The notes under the pieces were generated by a model. That model saw only the letters and a program-made list of their open reading frames with translations. It was not told the origin of the DNA and searched no databases. Positions 1 through 6,121 of a DNA stretch of 10,971 bases are shown piece by piece. The position numbers and the translations under genes were made by a program. This DNA comes from Actinomycetota bacterium (GTDB lineage: Bacteria; Actinomycetota; Actinomycetes; Streptosporangiales; Streptosporangiaceae). The stretch is from positions 12,510 through 23,480 of the forward strand of contig PLIQ01000244.1 of NCBI GenBank assembly GCA_003140115.1, written 5' to 3'. Numbering within the stretch: position 1 is the stretch's first letter; each line of letters opens with the position of its first letter.

Positions 1-138
1 CTGCTGGAGCGGGTCTGGGATGAGAACGCCGACCCGTTCACCCGCACGGTCACGGTGACGATCGGCCGGCTGCGGCGCAAGCTCGGCGAGCCCGACCCGA
101 TCGACACCGTAGTCGGCAGCGGCTACCGGCTGCCATGA
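1..138 (+). CDS. OmpR-family response regulator, C-terminal fragment
   Basis: The window opens inside this gene; only the last 45 codons are present. The visible protein is the end of a winged-helix DNA-binding domain (Trans_reg_C type): the segment reading TVTVTIGRLRRKLGEP is the recognition-helix region, and VVGSGYRLP is the typical wing and C-terminus, although many relatives have 'VRGVGYR' at that point. The receiver domain lies outside the window. Its TGA stop (136-138) overlaps the ATG of the downstream sensor kinase (135-137) in an ATGA junction, so the two are translationally coupled and almost certainly cognate partners. It should be the DNA-binding output of that kinase. Target genes cannot be read from this window. 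Confidence 0.9.
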   Translation: MLERVWDENADPFTRTVTVTIGRLRRKLGEPDPIDTVVGSGYRLP

Positions 139-1391
139 ACGTGCGCGCGCTGCTGCGTCGGCTCTGGCCGCAGCGGGTCAGGACCCGGCTCACGCTCATG
201 TACGCCCTGCTGTTTTTCGCAGCCGGGGCGGCGCTGCTCGGGCTCACCTACGGGCTGGTCGCCAGCAGCCTTCCCACGCTGCCCGCGACCGCGAAGGCCA
301 GCAGTCAGGAGGTGAATACCCTGAACCAGTGCAAGGCGGCGACCAGCACGCTAAAGGGCGTGCCTATCCCGGCGTCGCTTCTGGCCGAATGCAAGCAGGC
401 AGAGGAGGCCTACAGCGTCGGCACCGCCGCGGGGTTGCAGGCGCAGCGCCAGCGCGTGCTGAGCAACCTGCTGGCGTTCTCGCTGGTCGGCCTCGCCGTC
501 ATGACGGTCGCGTCGGGCGGCCTGGGCTGGTTCATGTCCGGCCGCGTGCTCCGTCCGGTGCGGGCGATCACCGAGACCGCCCGCCGGGCGTCCGAGCAGC
601 ACCTCGGCGAGCGGCTGGCGCTGACCGGGCCCAGGGACGAGCTCAGGGAGCTGGCCGACACCTTCGACGGCATGCTCGAACGGCTGGACGCGGCGTTCTC
701 CATCCAGCGCCGGTTCGTCGCCGACGCCTCGCACGAGCTGCGCACGCCGCTGACCGTGATGCGCACGGCGATCGACGTGACCTTGGCCAAGCCGTCCCCG
801 ACCGCGCGCCAGCTCACGGACATGGCGATGCGCGTGCGGCGCTCGATCGACCGGGCCGAGAACATGGTCGAGGCGCTGCTCACCCTGGCCGTCAGCGACC
901 AAGGCAAGCTCAGCACCGAGTACACCGACCTGGCCACCTGGGCCGAGGACGCCATCGACGCCGCCGCTCCCGAAATCGAACGCCTAGGCCTGCGGGTCGA
1001 CGCGTTGCTTGACCCGGCCGAGACAACCGGAGACCCGCAGCTGCTGGAGCGGATGATTTCAAACCTGGTCGGCAACGCCGTCCGGCATAACGAGCCCGGC
1101 GGCTGGATCAGGCTGCGCACCGGCAGCAGCGACGCGGCCGTATACCTGGAGGTCGCCAACAGCGGGCCGCTCATCCCGGACGACGCCGTGCCCTCGCTGT
1201 TCGAGCCGTTCCGCCGCATGCAGGCCCGGACCGGCGTCCGCGACGGCGTCGGGCTCGGCCTGTCCATCGCCCGGTCGGTCGTCACCGCCCACCGCGCGAC
1301 CGTCACCGCCCGCAGCCAGCCCGCCGGCGGCCTCGACATCTCAGTCGAGATCCCACGCTGCCCCGCTGCGATCAGTCCTGGCGGCTCTTGA
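135..1391 (+). CDS. Membrane sensor histidine kinase (HAMP-HisKA-HATPase)
   Basis: A 418-residue two-component kinase that would autophosphorylate on His and pass phosphate to the overlapping upstream regulator. Transmembrane helix 1 spans about residues 21-44 and helix 2 about 111-135. The roughly 65-residue extracytoplasmic sensor between them holds two cysteines (C66, C86), a possible disulfide. HAMP covers about 133-188. The H box is DASHELRTPL with His200, the N box has N310 and N314 (ISNLVGNAVRHN), the F box is LFEPFRR near 355-361, and the G2 box is GVGLGL at 371-376. The G1 box reads NSGP, with Asn for the usual Asp; as I recall this is common in actinobacterial kinases of this class and need not mean inactivity. 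The ATG is fixed by the ATGA overlap with the regulator. The 3' end overlaps the convergent LysR gene by 20 bp. The stimulus is unknown. Confidence 0.93.
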   Translation: MNVRALLRRLWPQRVRTRLTLMYALLFFAAGAALLGLTYGLVASSLPTLPATAKASSQEVNTLNQCKAATSTLKGVPIPASLLAECKQAEEAYSVGTAAGLQAQRQRVLSNLLAFSLVGLAVMTVASGGLGWFMSGRVLRPVRAITETARRASEQHLGERLALTGPRDELRELADTFDGMLERLDAAFSIQRRFVADASHELRTPLTVMRTAIDVTLAKPSPTARQLTDMAMRVRRSIDRAENMVEALLTLAVSDQGKLSTEYTDLATWAEDAIDAAAPEIERLGLRVDALLDPAETTGDPQLLERMISNLVGNAVRHNEPGGWIRLRTGSSDAAVYLEVANSGPLIPDDAVPSLFEPFRRMQARTGVRDGVGLGLSIARSVVTAHRATVTARSQPAGGLDISVEIPRCPAAISPGGS

Positions 1392-2235
1392 CCGGGTGGC
1401 CGCTGGCCAGAATCGCCGCGGTGAGGGCCTCTGCGGGTTCGGTGGCTGAGTGCGGGTTGGTCAGCAGCACGAGGTCGATGGCCCCGACCTCCGGCAGGCC
1501 TGCCGAGGCGGGCAGTTCGACCAGATCGTCGGGCACGAGGCTGCGCGCGAACAGCGCCACCCCCAACCCGGCCCGCGCCGCGGCGACCACGCCGAGCACC
1601 CCGCGGACGGTGCAGGTCACGCGGTACGGACGCCCGGCCCGCTCGAGGGCCTGCACGCCGAGCGATCTGCTGATGCTCGGCGCCTGATAAAGGACGAGCG
1701 CGACGCGGTGACCAGCCTCGAGTTTGGTACCCGGGGCGGCGGCCCAGATGAGACGGTCACGGCGGACCAGCCGGCCGCGCCCCTCGCCCGCCGCTTGCTT
1801 GACAAAGGCCACGTCTAGGTGACCGGACTCCACGCGGCGCTGTAGCGTCCCGCTCTGCGAGACCGTCAGCTCGAGGTCGATGCGCGGATAGAGCTGCCGG
1901 AAGTCACGCAGGATGCGCGGCACCGGCGTGAGCGCGAGGTCATCGGTGACCCCGAAGCGCAGCCGCCCGCTGAGCCCTGAGCCGGTGAAGTACGCCACGG
2001 CCTGCTCGTGGGCGGCGAGGATCGAGCGGGCGAAGCCGGCCATCACCTCCCCGTCCGCGGTCAACGTGACGCTGCGCGTATCGCGGACGAACAGCGGCCG
2101 TCCGACGGTCTGCTCCAGCCTGCGGACATGCTGGCTGACCGTCGGCTGGCTGAGACCGAGACCGGCGCCCGCGCGGGTGAAACTGAGCGACTGCGCCACC
2201 GCGAGGAACGTGCGGAGCAGCTCCGGATCGTACAC
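1372..2235 (-). CDS. LysR-family transcriptional regulator
   Basis: About 287 residues from a GTG at 2235 (MYDPELLRTFLAV...), the normal length for a LysR regulator. The N-terminal winged helix-turn-helix is clear at about residues 3-62: LRTFLAVAQSLSFTRAGAG, then LSQPTVSQHVRRLEQTVG, then LFVRDTRSVTLTADGE. A linker helix follows, then a periplasmic-binding-protein-like effector domain from about residue 88 (GRLRFGVTDD onward). The frame stays open to an ATG at 2334, but those 33 extra residues are AT-rich, unlike a LysR N-terminus, and would run through the operator region, so I reject that start. A GTG at 2244 is a close alternative. The gene is divergent from an MFS exporter across a LysR box, so it probably controls that exporter and itself. 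The effector is unknown. It converges on the sensor kinase with a 20-bp overlap. Confidence 0.9.
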   Translation of the reverse strand: MYDPELLRTFLAVAQSLSFTRAGAGLGLSQPTVSQHVRRLEQTVGRPLFVRDTRSVTLTADGEVMAGFARSILAAHEQAVAYFTGSGLSGRLRFGVTDDLALTPVPRILRDFRQLYPRIDLELTVSQSGTLQRRVESGHLDVAFVKQAAGEGRGRLVRRDRLIWAAAPGTKLEAGHRVALVLYQAPSISRSLGVQALERAGRPYRVTCTVRGVLGVVAAARAGLGVALFARSLVPDDLVELPASAGLPEVGAIDLVLLTNPHSATEPAEALTAAILASGHPVKSRQD

Positions 2236-2250
2236 AAGTAGCACTCTATC

Positions 2251-2265
2251 ATTGCGATACACAAT
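2251..2265. promoter_or_regulatory. LysR-type operator box (ATTG-N7-CAAT)
   Basis: A 15-bp interrupted palindrome, ATTGCGATACACAAT, matching the classic LysR T-N11-A motif. It lies 16 bp upstream of the proposed LysR start (2235) and about 87 bp upstream of the MFS start, in the AT-rich gap between the divergent genes. Position and motif suggest the binding site of the adjacent LysR protein. The sequence match is direct; the binding is inferred. Confidence 0.6.
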
Positions 2266-2276
2266 TACAGTAATTG
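2262..2276. promoter_or_regulatory. Perfect 7-bp dyad CAATTAC-A-GTAATTG
   Basis: A perfect inverted repeat with a one-base centre, sharing its left CAAT with the right arm of the LysR box at 2251-2265. Together they give two overlapping dyads over 26 bp in an otherwise GC-rich sequence. It could be the second (activation) subsite of the LysR regulator or a site for another factor. The -10 and -35 elements around it are not clear enough to place. Confidence 0.45.
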
Positions 2277-2314
2277 AAGTAATTAGCTTTCGGAATGAGT
2301 AAATAGCGGCGAAA

Positions 2315-2398
2315 ATGGTAGCCACCGACACCAACGACGATTCGGATTTCCTTGACTGCGCTCGCGAGAACCCAGAGCATCCATTCCCAGTTCGGTGA
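2315..2398 (+). other. Possible 27-codon leader ORF overlapping the MFS start
   Basis: An ATG at 2315 opens a 27-codon frame (MVATDTNDDSDFLDCAREN...) ending in TGA at 2396-2398. It overlaps the proposed TTG start of the exporter (2352) in a different frame. Its first half, rich in Asp, Thr and Asn, resembles the polar N-terminal tails of MFS proteins, so it could be the true exporter N-terminus separated by a frameshift, a translated leader, or chance. No good Shine-Dalgarno sequence precedes it. Confidence 0.25.
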
Positions 2399-3638
2399 AC
2401 CCTCCCGCAGCGCGACCTTCAGTTCCTTGCGAACCAGGAATTTCCGGCTTTTCGCGGTCGGCCAGCTCTTCTCGAACACCGGCACCTGGGTGCAGCGAAT
2501 CGCCCAGGACTGGCTCGTCCTCAGCCTCACCGGCAGCGCCACCGATGTCGGGATCACGACCGCGCTGCAGTTCGCCCCGACCCTGTTGTTCGGGCTGATC
2601 GGCGGGCTGATCGCCGACCGTTACCCCAAGCGTCGGATCTTGCTGGCCACCCAGTCGGGTCTGGCCGTGATCGCCGGAACCCTGGCCGCCCTGACCCTGA
2701 CCCACGAGGTCACCGTCTGGCAGGTGTACCTGATCGCATTCGGCCTCGGACTCGTCACCGCCGTCGACAATCCGACCCGGCAGTCCTTCGCCAATGAAAT
2801 GGTCGGCCCGCACCAGCTGAGCAACGCGATCAGTATCAATTCCTCTGTGTTCCAGCTCGGCGGCCTCGTCGGTCCAGCCGTGAGCGGAGCACTGATAAGC
2901 GCGGTCGGCCCCGGCTACTCCTTTGCGATTAATGCCGTGTCCTACGCCGCGCCCCTGGTGGCCCTGTCGCGGATGCGCACCAGCGAACTACACACCACGC
3001 CGCCAGCGAACGCCCAGGCCGGCCAGTTGCGCGACGGCCTGCACTACGCCGTCCATCATCGCGACATACTGTGGCCGACCATCCTGGCCGGCGTCTTCGG
3101 CATGTTCACCTCCAACCTGCCGGTGACCCTCGCGGCCTACGCCAGGTCGGTCTTCCACTCCGGCCCAGGCGGATACGGGCTGCTGAGCGCGATTGTTGCC
3201 GTCGGATCGGTGGTCGGCGCGCTGGTTTCCGCCCGCCGGTCCCGCACCCGCCTGCGCACGCTGATCGCCTTCGGCGGGGTTCTGGCCGTGGTCGAAATGC
3301 TGTCGGCCGCCGCGCCCGGACAGGAAAGCTACTGCGTATTCCTGCTCCCGATCGGCGCGTGCACGCTGCTCCTGCTGACCGCCACGAACTCCGCCGTGCA
3401 GACGGCCGCGCCCGACGCGATCCGCGGCCGGGTCATGGGGATCTACCTGCTCGTCTTCATCGGCGGCGCGGCATTGGGCGGCCCACTGCTCGGCCTGGTC
3501 GACCAGCACTTGGGACCGCGTACCGGGATGCTGCTCGCCGGGGCCGTGCCCGCGATCGCGACGGCGCTGATCGCAGCAAAGCTCGCCATCGGCAAAACTC
3601 GCCATCGGCAAGACTCGCCAGTGACGTTACATGCCTGA
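2352..3638 (+). CDS. MFS transporter (MFS_3/EntS-like exporter)
   Basis: A 428-residue major facilitator with about 12 predicted helices. The start of the first helix region (LRTRNFRLFAVGQLFSNTG) followed by TWVQRIAQDWLVLSLTG is typical of the MFS_3 (enterobactin exporter-like) group. The loop motif GGLIADRYPKRR at residues 84-95 is MFS motif A, and DNPTRQSFANEMV follows helix 4. Such proteins are proton-driven exporters of small molecules; the substrate cannot be read here. The start is uncertain: TTG at 2352 is the only usual start codon in frame after a stop at 2319, and it lacks a clear ribosome-binding site. Divergent from the LysR gene with a LysR box between them, it is the obvious regulated target. 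The last codons lie in a 16-bp tandem repeat that alters the C-terminus. Confidence 0.88.
   Translation: MTALARTQSIHSQFGEPSRSATFSSLRTRNFRLFAVGQLFSNTGTWVQRIAQDWLVLSLTGSATDVGITTALQFAPTLLFGLIGGLIADRYPKRRILLATQSGLAVIAGTLAALTLTHEVTVWQVYLIAFGLGLVTAVDNPTRQSFANEMVGPHQLSNAISINSSVFQLGGLVGPAVSGALISAVGPGYSFAINAVSYAAPLVALSRMRTSELHTTPPANAQAGQLRDGLHYAVHHRDILWPTILAGVFGMFTSNLPVTLAAYARSVFHSGPGGYGLLSAIVAVGSVVGALVSARRSRTRLRTLIAFGGVLAVVEMLSAAAPGQESYCVFLLPIGACTLLLLTATNSAVQTAAPDAIRGRVMGIYLLVFIGGAALGGPLLGLVDQHLGPRTGMLLAGAVPAIATALIAAKLAIGKTRHRQDSPVTLHA
3582..3620 (+). repeat. 16-bp tandem repeat at the 3' end of the MFS gene (2.4 copies)
   Basis: CTCGCCATCGGCAAAA (3582-3597) is followed directly by CTCGCCATCGGCAAGA (3598-3613) and a partial CTCGCCA (3614-3620). 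Because 16 is not a multiple of three, the second copy is read in another frame (LAIGKT then RHRQDSP). Removing one unit would end the protein in ...GKTRQ with a TGA formed at 3621, so the duplication appears to have extended the C-terminus by about ten residues. Confidence 0.85.
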
Positions 3639-3698
3639 CATATTCCCGCGCCACCCGCCCGGTACCGTGGACGAAGTGCTTACTTTCGACTTTCCGCC

Positions 3699-5447
3699 AT
3701 GACGGCACCCTGCGACGTCGCCGGCCCAGAGTCCCGGGCTATTCGGGCCCTCGCCGGGGCTGTGGCCGGCGTGCTCGCGGCAGCGGTCGCCCTCGGCGTC
3801 GCCCAGTTCGCTTCTGGCGTCGGCGTTCCGCAGAGCTCACCGGTGCTCGCGGTCGGCCAGGCGGCCATAGATCTCACCCCGCCGCAGGTCAAGGACTTCG
3901 CCATCTCGGCGTTCGGCACCAATGACAAGACGGCGCTGCTCGACGGCATCGTCGTCATCCTCGCCCTCTACGCGGCTGCGGTGGGGATGCTCGCGGTACG
4001 TCGGCTCGCCTTCGGTATGTGCGGCCTTGCGATCTTCGCCTTCATTGGCCTGTGGGCCGCTCTGACTAGGCCGAACGCCACGGCGGACTATGCGGTTCCC
4101 ACCTTGGCGGGGGCTGCGGCCGGCGCGTTCGCGCTGACCTGGCTGGCCCGCGCCGCCCGCCTGCTCCGCTCTCCCGCGGCCCGCACTGGCCCGCGCGGTT
4201 TCCGTACGTTCCGGATCCCCGCCGAGCCCGGCCTCGCCGCTCCTAACGGCGCGCTGGCTCCCCCCGACCTTCCCCCTGCCGCGGACGCGCCGGCCCAGGT
4301 CCCGAAACCTGCATTCCGCGCCGGCCCGGCCTACGTCTCGCCGGATGATCCGGACGACCGCAGGGCATCCCGGTGGCCGGCGCGGAGGCGGTTCCTGATC
4401 TCGAGCGGCGCGGCGGTGGGCGTCGCCGCGTTGGGGACAGCAACAGGAAGAAGCCTGGTCAGCGAGCACAACATCGCCGCGGCGCGGGCCGCCATACGGT
4501 TCCCGCGGCCCGCGGTTCCCGCACCGCCGCTTCCCCCCGGCAGCAATCTGAATATCCCTGGCCTCAGCTCGTTCATTACCCCGGATAACAGCTTCTACCG
4601 CGTCGACTTCGCCTTGCTCACACCCCAGGTCGATCCGGCGGCGTGGCGGCTGCGGATCCACGGGTTGGTACAGCGCGAGGTGACCATCACCTTCGCCGAC
4701 CTGCTGCGACGTCCGCTCACCGAAGCCTACGTAACGCTCACCTGCGTCTCGGACCCCGTCGGAGGGCCCTACGTGGGGAACGCCAAATGGCTGGGCGCAA
4801 GCCTCGCGGACCTGATCAGGCTGGCCCGCCCCCTGGCCGGCGCCGATCAGCTGCTCTCCACCTCGATCGACGGGTACACCTCTGGCACCCCCTTGCAGGT
4901 CGTCCTCGACGGCCGGAACGCCCTGCTCGCCGTCGCGATGAACGACCAGGCGCTGCCGGTCGTGCACGGCTTCCCCGCGCGCATGGTGGTGCCCGGGCTG
5001 TACGGCTACGTGTCCGCGACCAAGTGGGTCACTGACCTCGAGGTCACCACGTTCGCGGCGGCCTACGGCTTCTGGGCGCAGCGCGGCTGGTCGCAGCAGG
5101 GGCCGATCAAGACGGAGTCCAGGATCGACGTGCCTGCCGGCGGCGCGTCGCTCGGCCCGGGGCGGACGCCGGTGGCCGGGGTGGCCTGGGCGCAGCACAA
5201 GGGCATTGCCGCCGTCGAGGTCAGGGTCAACGGCGGCCCGTGGCAGGAGGCACGGCTGGCCGCGGTGCCCGGTATCGACACCTGGCGGCAGTGGGTCTGG
5301 GAATGGCAGGCCACGCCGGGCAATTACCTACTCGAAGCTCGTGCCACCGACGCGACCGGCTACACCCAGACCGCCAACCAGGTTCAGCCACCTCCGAACG
5401 GCGCTTCCGGCTACCCCTCCGCACACGTCACCGTCGGCAGCTCCTGA
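3699..5447 (+). CDS. Five-helix membrane molybdopterin-dependent oxidoreductase
   Basis: A 582-residue protein. Four hydrophobic helices come first (about 15-37, 84-100, 103-122, 132-150), then a basic, proline-rich cytoplasmic linker (151-228). Next is a Tat-like motif RRRFLI at 229-234 with a weakly hydrophobic fifth helix (SSGAAVGVAALG). The outer half is a sulfite-oxidase-type Moco domain: the pterin-binding fold from about 284, Cys349 in TLTCVSDPVGG as the predicted Mo ligand, HGFPARMVVPGLYGY at 423-437, and a Mo-co dimerisation-like Ig domain from about 487 with WRQWVWEW. The family has Asn in 'CVSN' where this protein has Asp351 after CVS. The enzyme should sit outside the membrane and exchange electrons with an unknown partner; its substrate is unknown. 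The gene starts 60 bp after the MFS gene with no clear Shine-Dalgarno sequence; a TACTTT at 3681-3686 could be a -10 for a short-leader transcript. It converges on the receiver gene. Confidence 0.88.
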   Translation: MTAPCDVAGPESRAIRALAGAVAGVLAAAVALGVAQFASGVGVPQSSPVLAVGQAAIDLTPPQVKDFAISAFGTNDKTALLDGIVVILALYAAAVGMLAVRRLAFGMCGLAIFAFIGLWAALTRPNATADYAVPTLAGAAAGAFALTWLARAARLLRSPAARTGPRGFRTFRIPAEPGLAAPNGALAPPDLPPAADAPAQVPKPAFRAGPAYVSPDDPDDRRASRWPARRRFLISSGAAVGVAALGTATGRSLVSEHNIAAARAAIRFPRPAVPAPPLPPGSNLNIPGLSSFITPDNSFYRVDFALLTPQVDPAAWRLRIHGLVQREVTITFADLLRRPLTEAYVTLTCVSDPVGGPYVGNAKWLGASLADLIRLARPLAGADQLLSTSIDGYTSGTPLQVVLDGRNALLAVAMNDQALPVVHGFPARMVVPGLYGYVSATKWVTDLEVTTFAAAYGFWAQRGWSQQGPIKTESRIDVPAGGASLGPGRTPVAGVAWAQHKGIAAVEVRVNGGPWQEARLAAVPGIDTWRQWVWEWQATPGNYLLEARATDATGYTQTANQVQPPPNGASGYPSAHVTVGSS

Positions 5448-5455
5448 ACGCCGAC
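5433..5455. terminator. Weak candidate bidirectional terminator between convergent genes
   Basis: An inverted repeat GTCGGC (5433-5438) and GCCGAC (5450-5455) with an 11-base loop spans the stop codon of the oxidoreductase and the 15-bp gap to the receiver gene. No T-run follows on either side. In a high-GC sequence a 6-bp stem may be chance, so this is tentative. Confidence 0.25.
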
Positions 5456-5462
5456 CAAGCGG

Positions 5463-5921
5463 TTACGAGCGAGGGGCCGGCGCGACGGTGGTGCTCGCGG
5501 TCCGCTGGGCCGGGAGGGGCTGGGTGCGGTCACTCCCGGGCTGAGCGCCGTTCTGGGCCCGGGCCAGCGCCGCCTCGACGCGCATCGTGAAATCGCGAGG
5601 GCTGAACGGCTTGACGATGTAGTCGTCGGCCCCCGCGGCGAATCCGGCCGTGACGTCAGCCTCCTGCGCCAAGGCCGTCAGGAGGATAACGGGGATCTTC
5701 GCCGTAGCCGGATCCTTGCGGAGTTCCCGGCACACCTCCAGGCCCGACATGCCGGGCATCATGATGTCGAGAACGGCGAGGTCGGGCGGATGCTCGCGGG
5801 CACCGGCCAGGGCGGACGGTCCGTCCCCGAACGCCCTGATCTGGTGACCGGCCTTCTTGAGCCGCAGCGTCACCAGAAGCCGGATGTCGGCGTCATCTTC
5901 GGCCAGCAGAACCGTGGCCAT
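5463..5921 (-). CDS. Standalone receiver-domain response regulator
   Basis: About 152 residues from ATG at 5921 (MATVLLAEDDADIR). This is a CheY-type receiver of about 120 residues with all key positions: acidic pair D9/D10, phosphoacceptor D52 (LAVLDIMMPGMSG), switch Thr82 (PVILLTA) and Lys104 (GADDYIVKPFSPRD). A polar tail of about 30 residues rich in Pro, Ala, Thr and Gln follows. There is no DNA-binding or enzymatic output domain, so it must act through protein contacts or as a phosphate relay. The frame is open 21 codons further upstream, but those are GC-rich filler and the ATG at 5921 begins exactly at the receiver fold; a G8 run and GGAAGG lie just before it. It is divergent from a PAS histidine kinase 200 bp away, its likely partner. 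Confidence 0.92.
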   Translation of the reverse strand: MATVLLAEDDADIRLLVTLRLKKAGHQIRAFGDGPSALAGAREHPPDLAVLDIMMPGMSGLEVCRELRKDPATAKIPVILLTALAQEADVTAGFAAGADDYIVKPFSPRDFTMRVEAALARAQNGAQPGSDRTQPLPAQRTASTTVAPAPRS

Positions 5922-5925
5922 CCTT

Positions 5926-5933
5926 CCCCCCCC
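5926..5933 (-). repeat. Homopolymer G8 tract at the receiver gene's ribosome-binding site
   Basis: Eight consecutive C on the plus strand read as G8 on the coding strand, 4-11 bases upstream of the ATG at 5921, at the Shine-Dalgarno position. The tract could serve as the SD itself. Homopolymers of this length can vary by slippage, which would alter SD spacing; this is inference. Confidence 0.6.
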
Positions 5934-6024
5934 GCGGATGTTTCCATGGGGCCCGGGGCGAAGTCGTCCCCGCGCCCGTGTCACTCGCGACCTGGGTGGC
6001 AGCCGTCGCGGCTCGGCGCTATAT

Positions 6025-6040
6025 GTGATACTAACATCAC
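6025..6040. promoter_or_regulatory. Operator-like dyad GTGAT-N6-ATCAC with flanking -10-like hexamers
   Basis: A perfect 5+5 bp inverted repeat in the only AT-rich stretch of the 200-bp divergent region. A TAAGAT at 6047-6052 fits a -10 for the rightward kinase gene, and TAGTAT read on the minus strand (6028-6033) fits a -10 for the receiver gene, inside the dyad. One bound protein could therefore block both promoters. The half-sites resemble CRP/FNR-type TGTGA, but the spacer is 8 between TGTGA and TCACT rather than 6, so the regulator family is open. Confidence 0.45.
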
Positions 6041-6121
6041 TCAGCGTAAGATACCATTGTTTAGGCGTGCCCCCTCAGTCCCAGCGGCACCGCGACCGCT
6101 TCGATCTTTCACGGGGGTGCG

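Noticed and set aside
1372..1391. Identical 20-bp length of the two convergent gene overlaps (1372-1391 and 7296-7315)
   Set aside because: The sequences differ and short 3' overlaps are common in compact actinobacterial genomes; the equal length looks coincidental.
2236..2334. 33-residue N-terminal extension of the LysR protein
   Set aside because: AT-rich, unlike any LysR N-terminus, and covers the operator dyads.
3837..5198. Long minus-strand frame under the molybdopterin enzyme
   Set aside because: No recognisable domain, composition typical of an antisense shadow, and the plus-strand frame has full Moco motifs.
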